Of a DNA stretch of 64,000 nt, positions 7,512 to 18,944 are shown one piece after another (positions within the stretch are counted from its first letter, which is position 1; every line of letters begins with the position of its first letter). This DNA is from Thiogranum sp963752745. Its GTDB lineage: Bacteria; Pseudomonadota; Gammaproteobacteria; DSM-19610. The stretch spans positions 62,001-126,000 of the forward strand of contig CAVWAK010000012.1 of the NCBI GenBank assembly GCA_963752745.1. Reading direction: 5' to 3'. The notes under the pieces were generated by a model, which was not told the DNA's origin, did not search any database, and saw only the letters and a list, made by a program, of their open reading frames with translations. The translations under genes and the position numbers were made by a program.

Positions 7512-8569
7512 GCACGCGAACTCAATCCGGCACTCACGGCCAGCACCAGTATTGCAGGCAGAAATGCACTCACCGCCGGCGGCAACCCGTACACCAGGCC
7601 GGCATGCGCAATAACTTCAGACAACAGCTTAAAGGCGAGTCCCGCCAAAACCGCAACCAGCAGACGCTGACCCAATGTGCGTTTCCCCAGTGGACCCAGC
7701 ACCAGGCTCACCGCCAGTAACAGCATGGCAAGCGCCGACAATGGCGCCGCCAGGCGTTGCCAGTAACCCAGTGCATACAACAACACCGGACTGCCATTGC
7801 GCTGCAGGTAGTCGATATATTCACCCAGTTCAGGCAACGACAGCGTACCGACATCACGAGTAAGGAGTTGTGCCAGGCGTGCATCCATCAATTCAGGCCA
7901 GGCCTGTTCTGCACTTTCTGTGACCTCGATCCGCTCCGCCAGAAAGTGGCTGGACCTGACGCCCTTCAGCTGCCAGTGATCGTCCATTGGCACGGCGAGT
8001 TGCGCCGCTGTCGCGCCCGTCAGTTGCGCTTCTTCAGCCAGCTGATAGACCACGACACCGGCAAGACTGCCGTCGGCCATACTTTGTTTCACCTGGATAA
8101 AACGACGACCGTCACGCACCCAGAACCCGGCATCGCGTTGCACACTGACATCATCATAAATAGCCTGACTGCGCAGCTGCTGTGCTACCTGCCTGGCGGG
8201 TGGCGCCAGCAGCTCATTCATCAGCGTTACTATGCACACCATCAGCAACCCCACCTGCATCACTGCCAGTCCCAGGCGTCGCACCGAACATCCCGCCAGC
8301 CGGAATGCTGTCAACTCCGCCTGCGCAGCCAGGTTACCGAGCCCGAGCACTGTGCCAATGAGGGCAGCCATGGGAAACGCCTGGCAAGCGTGCGCAGGCA
8401 GGCTGAGCAGCACATACGCCAGCGCGTCCGGAAAGGCATAGTTACCACGGCCGATGTCACCAAGTTGTCCCAGCATCACAAACAAACTGTCCAGAACAGC
8501 AACTATCAGCCAGGTCAGCAGCGTCGCCGCCAGCACCGATCGGCCTACATACAGGTCAAGCCGCTTCAT
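7508..8569 (-). CDS. lptG: LPS export system permease LptG
   Basis: Inner-membrane subunit of the LptB2FG ABC transporter that extracts lipopolysaccharide. The start at 8569 (MKRLDLYVGRSVLAATLLTW) fits the family; a longer open frame to 8848 lies within lptF. Three N-terminal and three C-terminal membrane helices flank a periplasmic beta-jellyroll domain (about residues 130-260, including RDGRRFIQVKQSM). The AELTAFRLAGCSVRRL coupling helix contacts LptB. The ATG overlaps the lptF TGA (ATGA). About 353 residues, normal. LptB and LptA/C genes are not in the window. Confidence 0.95.
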   Translation of the reverse strand: MKRLDLYVGRSVLAATLLTWLIVAVLDSLFVMLGQLGDIGRGNYAFPDALAYVLLSLPAHACQAFPMAALIGTVLGLGNLAAQAELTAFRLAGCSVRRLGLAVMQVGLLMVCIVTLMNELLAPPARQVAQQLRSQAIYDDVSVQRDAGFWVRDGRRFIQVKQSMADGSLAGVVVYQLAEEAQLTGATAAQLAVPMDDHWQLKGVRSSHFLAERIEVTESAEQAWPELMDARLAQLLTRDVGTLSLPELGEYIDYLQRNGSPVLLYALGYWQRLAAPLSALAMLLLAVSLVLGPLGKRTLGQRLLVAVLAGLAFKLLSEVIAHAGLVYGLPPAVSAFLPAILVLAVSAGLSSRA

Positions 8570-9645
8570 GCTACTGCCCTGCCCGCCCATCGAAGACGTG
8601 GTTTTAACCAGACCAGCAGACCGGTCAGTAACACTGCGTGCACCCACCATAGCCCCAGCCAGTCGGGCGTACTGGCCTGCACCAGCCACAACCTGGCGAT
8701 GGCCAGCAGATTGAAGTAAAGCGTAAACACCAGCACACCCAGCCAGACCGGATAAAACCGGCTGGTCGCCGGGCGAAAGCGCGCGAGGGGTACAGCGATC
8801 AAAAATAACACCAGCAGGCTGAGTGGTCGGGACAGGCGCATATGCCACTCGGCGCGCGCTGCCGGCTGGTGGTCATTCCACAAGTCTGCACTGGCAACCG
8901 CATCCCACTTGTGCGCTGCCTCTGTACGGCGGGCTTGCAGTCGCAGCCCGTACTCTGCATAGCGCAATACACGGTAGTCACCCTGCCCCGGCATGCCGTC
9001 ATAACGGTAGCCGTCCTGCAGCACAATATAACGATCCCCGGCTGCCTGCGTGCCGCGTAACCGGGCGTGCTGCGCCACCAGCACCTGGGTCCGCCCGGCC
9101 AGCTGCACATGCACAAAAATATCTTCGAGTTCACCTTCGGCCTTACCACTGCGCTGCGCATACAGCAGCCAGCGGCCATTGCGCAGACTGTGAAATTTCC
9201 CCGCTGTCAGCGTTTCCACTTCCAGCGCCTGTTGCGAATCGGCGCGTAGCTGGTAGCCGAGCTGCGCACTCTGTGGCACCAGATAAAAACTGAATAGCGT
9301 CACCAGCAGCAGCGCAAAAACCAGGGGCAGCGCGAGTGCGCGGTAGAGCTGCAAGGTACCGATACCGCTGGCACCCAGCGCCAGCGATTCAAAATCCCGG
9401 TTCAGTCGCCCGAGCAACCATAGCAACGCCAGAAACAGGGTCAACGGGAGCAGAAAAACAAAGAAACCTACGGACTTCAGGCCCAGCAGTGTCAACACCG
9501 TCGCTGCCGACAACTCACCGCTGACTGCCTGGCCGAGGTAAAGTGAAAAACGTGCCGTCACCAACACCAGCCACAGTACCAGCGTGAATACCAGCCAGTA
9601 CTGCAGCAGTTCCCAACCGAGATAACGGCGAATCACCGACGACAT
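8566..9645 (-). CDS. lptF: LPS export system permease LptF
   Basis: Partner permease of LptG. The 359-residue protein starts MSSVIRRYLGWELLQYWLVF, has helices either side of a periplasmic domain, and the coupling segment LNRDFESLALGASGIGTLQL that meets the LptB ATPase. The C-terminal helices include PLSLLVLFLIAVPLAR. It is first in the two-gene lptFG operon and divergent from pepA, the arrangement seen in most gammaproteobacteria. Confidence 0.95.
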   Translation of the reverse strand: MSSVIRRYLGWELLQYWLVFTLVLWLVLVTARFSLYLGQAVSGELSAATVLTLLGLKSVGFFVFLLPLTLFLALLWLLGRLNRDFESLALGASGIGTLQLYRALALPLVFALLLVTLFSFYLVPQSAQLGYQLRADSQQALEVETLTAGKFHSLRNGRWLLYAQRSGKAEGELEDIFVHVQLAGRTQVLVAQHARLRGTQAAGDRYIVLQDGYRYDGMPGQGDYRVLRYAEYGLRLQARRTEAAHKWDAVASADLWNDHQPAARAEWHMRLSRPLSLLVLFLIAVPLARFRPATSRFYPVWLGVLVFTLYFNLLAIARLWLVQASTPDWLGLWWVHAVLLTGLLVWLKPRLRWAGRAVA

Positions 9646-9737
9646 GGGCTTCCGGTAATAAAGTTTGGGCCACGCCAGTGCATCCAGTACACTAGCCGAA
9701 AATTACAGTCTGCAAGCATACCAGTAAGGAGCACTCC

Positions 9738-11234
9738 ATGGACTTGAATGTCAAAAGTGGCGATTCGGACAAACTACGCAGCGGCTGCGTAGTTGTCGGC
9801 ATCTCTGCGCCTAAGCGCCTGTCGGCCGCCGCCGAGCGCCTGGACAAAGCCAGTCATGGCCAGTTGACAGCCTTACTGAAAAGCGCCGATATCGATACCG
9901 ACTGCGGCAAAACAACTTTGATTCACAACCCGCAAGGCCAGGTGCAGGCCAGCCGCATCCTGGTAGCAGGTTGCGGCAAGGACAAACAACTTTCACCCAA
10001 AGACTTTATCAAAATAGCTGCGGCCACTGCCCGCACCCTGCAGGACAGCGGCGTGACAGACGCACTTTCCTACCTGACCGAACTCGATGTTGAGGACCGC
10101 GACCTGGTATGGAAGGCACAGCAGATTGCCATTGCCAGCCGTGACGCTATATACCGTTTTGATGAACGCAAGAGTGACGCCAAGCCGCCCAGGAAACCAC
10201 TGCGTCGCCTTGGCGTAGCCGTCAGTTCACGCGACCACCTGAATGAAGCCAAAACCGGCGTGACCAACGGAATTGCTATTGCCAACGGCATCGACCTGGC
10301 ACGCACCCTGGGTAATCGCCCGGCCAATTTCTGCACGCCAACCGACCTCGCAGCACAAGCCAGGACCCTGAAGAAAGAGTACAGCGAGCTCAAGGTCGAA
10401 ATCCTTGATGAAAAAGCCATGGAAAAACTTGGCATGGGTTCGTTGCTGTCAGTGTCTCGCGGTAGCCGCCAGCCTGCCAAGCTGATTGTCATGCAATACC
10501 AGGGTGGCGAGAAATCCGATAAACCTGTTGTGCTGGTCGGCAAGGGTGTCACCTTCGACTCCGGTGGCATTTCCATCAAGCCTGGTGCGGCCATGGACGA
10601 AATGAAGTTTGATATGTGTGGTGCAGCCAGTGTTTTTGGCACCGTATCCGCCGTGCTGGAACTTGGTTTACCAATAAATCTGGTGGGCGTGGTCCCGGCG
10701 ACAGAAAACCTGCCGGATGGTGATGCCAGCAAGCCCGGTGACGTGGTTACCAGCATGAGCGGTCAAACTATCGAAGTACTGAACACCGATGCCGAAGGCC
10801 GACTGATTCTCTGTGATGCACTGACCTATGTCGAGAAGTTTGACCCGGATGTGGTTATCGATATCGCCACCCTGACCGGCGCCTGCATCGTTGCCCTGGG
10901 CAACCATACTGCTGCCCTGATGAGTAATAACCAGGCGCTGGCCGACAATCTGCTGGATGCGGGCCAGACTGCATTCGACCGCGCCTGGCAGCTGCCCTTG
11001 TGGGAAGAATATGACGAACAGATATCCAGCAACTTTGCCGACATGGCCAATATCGGCAGCCCCGGTGCCGGCTCCATTACGGCCGCATCTTTTCTTGCCC
11101 GCTTTACCAGGGATTACCGCTGGGCGCACCTGGATATCGCCGGGGTTGCCTGGAAGAGCGGCAAGGAAAAGGGCGCAACCGGCCGCCCGGTACCGTTGCT
11201 GATGCAGTATTTAATAAACCGGCTAGAAGCTTAA
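9738..11234 (+). CDS. pepA: Leucyl aminopeptidase (PepA, M17)
   Basis: Cytoplasmic dimetal aminopeptidase; in E. coli PepA also acts as a DNA-bending factor in Xer recombination. The 498-residue protein has the N-terminal macro-like domain and the C-terminal catalytic domain with VGKGVTFDSGGISIKPG (metal and catalytic Lys) and the signature NTDAEGRLILCDAL (catalytic Arg, metal ligands). AGGAG lies 7 bases before the ATG (9738). It is followed closely by holC, as in E. coli. Confidence 0.97.
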   Translation: MDLNVKSGDSDKLRSGCVVVGISAPKRLSAAAERLDKASHGQLTALLKSADIDTDCGKTTLIHNPQGQVQASRILVAGCGKDKQLSPKDFIKIAAATARTLQDSGVTDALSYLTELDVEDRDLVWKAQQIAIASRDAIYRFDERKSDAKPPRKPLRRLGVAVSSRDHLNEAKTGVTNGIAIANGIDLARTLGNRPANFCTPTDLAAQARTLKKEYSELKVEILDEKAMEKLGMGSLLSVSRGSRQPAKLIVMQYQGGEKSDKPVVLVGKGVTFDSGGISIKPGAAMDEMKFDMCGAASVFGTVSAVLELGLPINLVGVVPATENLPDGDASKPGDVVTSMSGQTIEVLNTDAEGRLILCDALTYVEKFDPDVVIDIATLTGACIVALGNHTAALMSNNQALADNLLDAGQTAFDRAWQLPLWEEYDEQISSNFADMANIGSPGAGSITAASFLARFTRDYRWAHLDIAGVAWKSGKEKGATGRPVPLLMQYLINRLEA

Positions 11235-11252
11235 CCACGAAGGTCAACAGCA

Positions 11253-11687
11253 ATGACCGAAGTCGACTTCTATATTCTCAGCGGCGAAGACACTCGCCAG
11301 CGCATGCAGTTTGCCTGCCGCCTGACCGACAAGGCTTACCGGCTCGGTCACAAGGTATACATCCATACCGAATCGGCACAGCAAAGCCGGGAACTGGATG
11401 ACATGCTATGGACATTTCAACAGAACAGCTTCATCCCGCACGGTCAGTATGAAGCTGACAATGCATCGCCGCCACCCGTGCAACTGGGCCATGACAACGA
11501 ACCCGATGCCAGCCACCAGGTGCTGATAAATCTCGCACCTGAAGTACCGCTGTTCTTCTCACGATTTGAACGCGTCGCCGAACTGGTGAACAAAGACAAT
11601 ACCGTGCGCCAGCAAGGCCGTACCCGCTACAGCTTTTACAAGCAACGCGGTTACCCGTTACGTAGCCACGAGATCAGGAACCGATGA
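11253..11687 (+). CDS. holC: DNA polymerase III subunit chi
   Basis: Clamp-loader-associated subunit that links polymerase III holoenzyme to SSB. The 144-residue product begins TEVDFYILSGEDTRQRMQFA and has the conserved LDDMLWTFQQNSFIPH and VLINLAPEVPLFFSRFERV segments. It lies 18 bases after pepA and overlaps the next gene by 4 bases, so it is part of a pepA-holC operon. Confidence 0.95.
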   Translation: MTEVDFYILSGEDTRQRMQFACRLTDKAYRLGHKVYIHTESAQQSRELDDMLWTFQQNSFIPHGQYEADNASPPPVQLGHDNEPDASHQVLINLAPEVPLFFSRFERVAELVNKDNTVRQQGRTRYSFYKQRGYPLRSHEIRNR

Positions 11688-12046
11688 CTTCCGACTCAGT
11701 CAAACTCGACGATGACGGCATCCCGGTACTCGAAAACCCGGTAACAATGGATGCACTTCCTGCACAGGCCGGAGAGCCACTGCCGGACCTGACTGATCAC
11801 GAAGTTGTCGCACGCCTGCTGCAAAACGTCGACGTACAACATCTGCTCGACGATATGGCGGAAGACCTGCAGAAACTGGTGGCATGGAAAATCGAGTCAC
11901 TGGTCAAGGATCAGGTCATGCAGTTGATCCAGCGGGCTATCGAAGAAAGCGGGCCTAAACTGGCCGAAGACATCCACACCCAACTGCAGCTGGCACTGCC
12001 CGGCCTGCTGGCCAACCTGGTCGAACAAGCGAAAGCTTCTGAATAA
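11684..12046 (+). CDS. Hypothetical protein downstream of holC
   Basis: 120 residues, acidic in the first half, with a predicted amphipathic helical second half (VQHLLDDMAEDLQKLVAWKI, then a repeat of L/E-rich heptads to the end). The ATG overlaps the holC stop (ATGA), so translation is coupled. I know similar short proteins between holC and valS in other gammaproteobacteria but not a function. A link to polymerase III would be inference from position only. Confidence 0.75.
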   Translation: MTSDSVKLDDDGIPVLENPVTMDALPAQAGEPLPDLTDHEVVARLLQNVDVQHLLDDMAEDLQKLVAWKIESLVKDQVMQLIQRAIEESGPKLAEDIHTQLQLALPGLLANLVEQAKASE

Positions 12047-12093
12047 GCCTGGCGGCTCAACTATTTCAACAGCTCGTAAGCCAGTAGATATCT

Positions 12094-12930
12094 TCAGACA
12101 TGATTACGCCGCCGGGTGACCATCTGTACCGGTGCTATGCAGCCTGCTTCAATATTGCGCACTACATTAGCGAGCTTTTCGGCCGCACTGTCCCCCATCA
12201 CCAGGCTCACACCCAGTGGTGGCGACGCACCCGCCGCGGGCTGCATATTTTCGCTGAAAAACTCGAGAGCAAAGTCGGTGCGGTCGCTTACCTCCTGCAC
12301 TTCGAAGCCGGCTTCATCAAGCAACACCTGCATTTCACCCGGCGTGGTCAGGTGACTGGTGTCTTCGGACTGTGCCCAGGGCACCGGGAATGCAAGCTGG
12401 CTCTCACTCTTCTTCATCACATCAAACAGGTAGAAGGTTGCACCCGGCTTCAGTACCCGTGCGATTTCACCATACAGCGCAGCACGCTCTTTTATATTCA
12501 TGGCAACGTGCATGGTGATCGCCGCATCGAAGCTCGCATCTGCATAAGGCATATCCAGAGCACTGGCCACCTCGAAATGCACCCGCCCGTTCATGCCGGT
12601 CATTTCATTCAGGCGTTCCGCTACCGATATATACTCCGGCGTCAAATCAATACCGGTCACGGTGCACCCGGTCTGAACAGCCATATAACGCGCGGCGCCG
12701 CCAATACCGCAACCGACATCGAGTACATGGTGCTCCTTGTTCAGGAACATCTGCTCAACCGCATGAACCGTCGCCTTGCGGCCACCAATATGAAACTCCT
12801 CAACCGGTGCCAGCTCGTGTGGCTGCAAGTCATCCATATTTGCACCGGACGCTTCGAGTCCTGCCAGAATACGATCCAGCAAACCGTCATCAGCATAATG
12901 TTGTGCTACGTCACTTTCCGAAATACTCAC
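12094..12930 (-). CDS. Class I SAM-dependent methyltransferase
   Basis: 278 residues from GTG at 12930, chosen because AAAGGAGAA lies 6 bases upstream; the longer frame to 13023 overlaps the next gene. Motif I is VLDVGCGIGGAARYMA. The preceding FHIGGRKATVHAVEQ segment is shared with sarcosine/dimethylglycine and phosphoethanolamine-type N-methyltransferases. Post-I residues (GIDLTPEYI) and motif SALDMPYADASFDAAITMH are intact. Substrate is uncertain; a small-molecule amine is my inference. It lies convergent to holC's operon, paired with the small membrane gene upstream. Confidence 0.8.
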   Translation of the reverse strand: MSISESDVAQHYADDGLLDRILAGLEASGANMDDLQPHELAPVEEFHIGGRKATVHAVEQMFLNKEHHVLDVGCGIGGAARYMAVQTGCTVTGIDLTPEYISVAERLNEMTGMNGRVHFEVASALDMPYADASFDAAITMHVAMNIKERAALYGEIARVLKPGATFYLFDVMKKSESQLAFPVPWAQSEDTSHLTTPGEMQVLLDEAGFEVQEVSDRTDFALEFFSENMQPAAGASPPLGVSLVMGDSAAEKLANVVRNIEAGCIAPVQMVTRRRNHV

Positions 12931-12982
12931 GTCATTTCTCCTTTGGATGCCCAGTTGCGTTATCTGTGTGCAGACCTGGATA

Positions 12983-13219
12983 TCAGGTAGACGTCGAGCT
13001 GCGCTCGTCCGGCTTTTCGGCAATGCCCAGCAAGTCGAGCATTTTTCCGGACGTCACAAGCCCGAGACACAGCCCGGTTGCCGAAGCGAACAACAGCCCG
13101 CCCGGAATCACGTAGCTAAACCAGTGAACTTTGTCGAAGCCAGTCAGCCACAGGCCGAAAAGAATCAGCACAGCCATATTAAAAAAGAACATCCGTTGCA
13201 CTCTGCTTGCCTTGAACAT
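12983..13219 (-). CDS. Small membrane protein, two predicted helices
   Basis: 78 residues from the ATG at 13219, supported by GAGG 9 bases upstream. Two hydrophobic segments (FFFNMAVLILFGLWLTGF and FSYVIPGGLLFASATGLCL) are joined by a short loop with W and H; the C-terminus is charged. I do not recognise the family. It lies 52 bases upstream of the methyltransferase on the same strand, so the two may be co-expressed. Confidence 0.6.
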   Translation of the reverse strand: MFKASRVQRMFFFNMAVLILFGLWLTGFDKVHWFSYVIPGGLLFASATGLCLGLVTSGKMLDLLGIAEKPDERSSTST

Positions 13220-13498
13220 ATCGCTACCTCGTATCAACCCAGGGGATCAGGAACGTTCAAATTCAGCAAGTAATTACATGCTGAACCTTGACTAAAGAGC
13301 CTAGTCAGGCATGCAGCGGATAACAATGGTTATTAAACGTATATCTGTGTTATCAAAATCAGGACAATCGTCCGGCAACGGGTAAATCCCCCAAAAGCCT
13401 TGCTGCAATAACCCGCGGCGCTGAACGCGGATTTCGACCTGGACGGCCCGGTGATCGACAAAGCATTGCAAGGCTCCGGAATTGTTGCGTTTCTGCGG

Positions 13499-13504
13499 TA
13501 TAAT
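13499..13504 (+). promoter_or_regulatory. Candidate -10 element upstream of valS
   Basis: A perfect TATAAT lies 43 bases before the valS ATG. No good -35 hexamer is spaced correctly (TTGTTG is only 11 bases away), so this is a weak call. The remainder of the 327-base stretch between 13219 and 13547 shows no other gene. Confidence 0.35.
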
Positions 13505-13546
13505 CCCTGCTCATTTTTGAGTGACCCGGCAAGATATCTGATTTCC

Positions 13547-16363
<2,817 letters not shown>

Positions 16364-17265
16364 TGCGGCGTAGCCTTAAAAACACCTGATACTGGACATT
16401 TATACAGGTGTATCAGATTCGGCGAATTCTGTACGAATTCCGACCACGCTGTGTCATTACGCGAAAAAACACTGCAACATTCTGTTTCGACTAATAATAA
16501 CAACAAGTTGCCGCGCTGCCCCGGTTTGAAAAAAGGTGGTGTTAGACGGCGCCTGCTAGTTAACACGCAAATCCCCAACTTATCCAAGCTTGCGCCGCTT
16601 ATTCCTCGCCTTGCCAGCAACCACAAAAATACGTAAGAATGTCAAAAGGAAGCAATAACAAAACAACAAGGGGAAATGGATGATACACAGCGCCCGCCCG
16701 ATAGAACCGCGAATACTCTATATTTACGACCATACGCAAGTATTTTCGTATAACACGGCGTATGCCGTCTAATAGTAGTTAGGTGTTGTGAGATAGACTA
16801 TGAAATTTTTCGCAGCTTGGTGCAGTAACAGATGTATTTTGGGGACTGCTCATAAGAAGCATGCCCGAGGTTTAATGCTAGGTCAGACCTTGGACCCAGG
16901 CATGGTTCAGAGGTTTACCGAGAGACGCTTGGAATTGCTCTTCTATGCTTATTCGGCATCGTTGTAGCGGTGATCTGCGCAACTGGTCGTAACAGCTCGT
17001 CTGGGGTACTGGCTTAACTTGGTCGGGGTAGTGCGGCGTATTGGCTTCACCCTATTTGTTAGCATCTGCAAGGCTACATCCTGCTTATACTCGAGCGGGC
17101 TCGAGGCCTTTGTGGGATTGGCGCTGCGATTTTTCCACTCTCGGCATTATATTAATGCCAGGCGTAGTTGGCGGTAGTAAGCACCTAACCAATCGCTCCA
17201 GCGTGGACGCCGCAAACAGCGCGCGCCCCTGAGCTCAACCGTTCTATGGACGGTATATATGCGCA
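16364..17265. other. Gene-poor 0.9-kb stretch after valS
   Basis: No open frame here resembles a protein I know, and codon-like structure is lacking in all six frames. Base composition is mixed, with AT-rich patches around 16480-16760. Short inverted repeats occur, for example ACGGC/GCCGT around 16753-16766, and two GTTRRRY-type heptamers (GTTAGAC near 16541, GTTAGGT near 16780) without a full attC body. The end of the stretch contains the attC-like site listed separately. It probably marks one edge of an accessory insertion. Confidence 0.5.
17182..17250 (+). repeat. attC-like site (degenerate)
   Basis: The layout follows integron attC sites: CCTAACC at the left edge, then a GCTCCAGCGTGGACGCC-type arm, a central CGCAAACAGCGCG segment, the returning arm CCCTGAGCTC and a right-hand heptamer GTTCTAT (17241-17247). 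The arm words are very like those of known cassette attC sites, but the right heptamer departs from GTTRRRY and arm pairing is imperfect. No integron integrase gene is in the window. Confidence 0.5.
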
Positions 17266-17910
17266 CTAGTCGCTGGCAGGCAGCGAGCGCTTGCTTTTCA
17301 GCCAGCGCAACAGGGGTTGCCACTGTTCCAGGTCCGGTTCCACGGACGACGGTGCCATTTCGAAAATTCCCAGACCACCCTGCGCAGCACGAATATAGTT
17401 CTGACTGTCCCTGAGGGTGGCCACGAACGGAATTCTCAGCTTTTTCAGGAAAGCTTCCAGTGAGTGGTAAATACGGGTGTTTTCGCGTACCCGGTTGGCA
17501 ACAACGGCCAGTCTGGTCTGCTGGCGGGAGACTTTTCCAACGGTAAGCAGTTCATGGATGAAATGGGCACAGGCGCGCATGTCGATGGGCGACGGAAGCA
17601 CCGGAATTACGAGGGTTTCGGCCTTTTTTACCAGGTTGCTGAGATCCTTGCCGTGCACCGCGGCCGGCGCGTCCAGAATCAGCATGTCGGTATTGCGGGG
17701 TGTTCGAAGCGGCTGCTGGCAGGCGTCCAGACCGATAATCTCAGCATGCGCCGCGCCGCGAGCGCCCAGCCATTCCAGGCTGGACTGCTGGGTATCAAAA
17801 TCCGCCAGTGCCACACGGTTGCCCGCTGAGGCAAAAAAACTCGCCATATTGGTGGCCAGGGTACTTTTTCCACATCCGCCCTTGGGATTCAGGGTCATTA
17901 TTGTGCGCAT
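17266..17910 (-). CDS. ParA/MinD-family ATPase, orphan
   Basis: 214-residue deviant-Walker-A ATPase: KGGCGKST at residues 10-17, the signature Lys of the deviant motif (K10), Walker A' ADFDTQQSSLEWL and Walker B MLILDAPA. Such proteins form ATP-dependent dimers that position DNA or protein complexes. The short length without an N-terminal helix-turn-helix resembles Soj-like or cellulose-synthesis-associated (VPS/BcsQ-like) ATPases. No ParB or parS-like repeats are visible next to it, so the cargo is unknown. It abuts the attC-like site and may be cargo of the accessory region. Confidence 0.85.
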   Translation of the reverse strand: MRTIMTLNPKGGCGKSTLATNMASFFASAGNRVALADFDTQQSSLEWLGARGAAHAEIIGLDACQQPLRTPRNTDMLILDAPAAVHGKDLSNLVKKAETLVIPVLPSPIDMRACAHFIHELLTVGKVSRQQTRLAVVANRVRENTRIYHSLEAFLKKLRIPFVATLRDSQNYIRAAQGGLGIFEMAPSSVEPDLEQWQPLLRWLKSKRSLPASD

Positions 17911-18055
17911 AGCGTTGAGCCTCCTCTTTGTCGCCGCGCGACTCTACCATATTTAACGAAATTTCAAAGTGTTTTTGAGTGAAGAGGGAAGCATGGCGGC
18001 TGTTATCAGGGACGACGCAGGCTTGTGACCTGTCTGCGGTATACCGGAGAACGCC

Positions 18056-18193
18056 ATGAACGCAGTTCTTCACGGCCAGCTCGGCGATAACTACTGCAGT
18101 GGTGAACCGGTTAACGTCGTCGCCGCCGGGTTCATGGACGACACCGTTGAGGCCGTTTATCTTTATTTAACGCCAGCGGCGACATTACTTTAA
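18056..18193 (+). CDS. Possible small protein (45 aa)
   Basis: A short frame, MNAVLHGQLGDNYCSGEPVN at the start and ending YLTPAATLL, preceded by GGAG at a good distance. I do not recognise it. The bases have the higher GC of the surrounding core genome, not the AT-rich make-up of the next gene, so it could be the stub of a longer, interrupted gene. The remainder of 17911-18276 shows nothing else. Confidence 0.25.
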   Translation: MNAVLHGQLGDNYCSGEPVNVVAAGFMDDTVEAVYLYLTPAATLL

Positions 18194-18276
18194 ACAACTT
18201 CGGACTTCCGGCGAATACAGATTGAAGGGTTGGTAACATGGGCAAAAACTAACAACGCACTAAATTAGGATTTACA

Positions 18277-18729
18277 ATGAAAATCAATATACACAAATCT
18301 GATTCGAGAGGCATGGCAAATCATGGCTGGCTTAACAGCAGACATACGTATAGTTTCTCAAATTACCATGACCCGGATAGTAACGGCGGCTTATCTGCAT
18401 CGGCAAGCGAAATAGAATATTGGGATATTTTTAGGCCTGACATATACAGATATGTTAGCGATGGAAATATTTGGATGAGTCCCGACACAGGCAAGCAAAT
18501 TAAGCTGTGTCCATGGTTGAGGAAACTGCCCAATCAAAATAAGTATATTTGCGATATCTATTACAACCGCCCCGACGATTGCAAATACTATCCTGTCACT
18601 ATCGACCAAATGGTAATGGATGAGTGTGAGATGCTAGAAGTACAGGACATGGAGAAACCGAAACAAGCGCAGAAAACCCTGGATAAGCTCTTGGCTGATA
18701 GCCGGCCCCCTTTTAAGCAAGGGTGCTAG
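18277..18729 (+). CDS. In-frame chimera: pirin N-terminus joined to YkgJ-type Cys-cluster domain
   Basis: 150 residues. Residues 1-41 read like the start of pirin/YhhW proteins (ANHGWLNSRHTYSFSNYHDP). From about residue 45 the protein switches to the second half of a YkgJ-type zinc/iron-chelating domain: EIEYWD, then SPDTGKQIKLCPWLRKLP, YICDIYYNRPDDCKYYPV and a C-terminal DECEML. The N-terminal Cys cluster of YkgJ and the cupin barrel of pirin are both missing. The frame is unbroken, with AGGA 10 bases upstream of the ATG. It could be a functionless fusion relic or a new small metal-binding protein. The DNA is clearly more AT-rich than the core genes. Confidence 0.7.
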   Translation: MKINIHKSDSRGMANHGWLNSRHTYSFSNYHDPDSNGGLSASASEIEYWDIFRPDIYRYVSDGNIWMSPDTGKQIKLCPWLRKLPNQNKYICDIYYNRPDDCKYYPVTIDQMVMDECEMLEVQDMEKPKQAQKTLDKLLADSRPPFKQGC

Positions 18730-18944
18730 ATTCGGACGGTTATGAAAGGAATTAATCGTCGCGTTGGCGAGTAGTATTTTGACAGGGATGTCATAAATCT
18801 TTATCGAGGTAGCGACTCACTTGAGCAAATGCAATACTTGAGAATACGCTAAAATAATTATATGTCACGACCCGAAAACAAAAGTACATGACTCATTTAA
18901 AATGCCGGTGATTTGCGACGTTATGTGTACTAATAGCCAATAGA

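Noticed and set aside
7757..8719. 320-residue open frame antisense to lptG/lptF
   Set aside because: Composition is His/Gln-rich and non-protein-like; it crosses two real genes.
12100..12990. 296-residue open frame opposite the methyltransferase
   Set aside because: Mirror frame of a real gene, with His/Cys-rich composition and no recognisable domain.
16451..16636. 61-residue frame after valS
   Set aside because: No family match, no ribosome site and odd composition; kept only as part of the gene-poor stretch.
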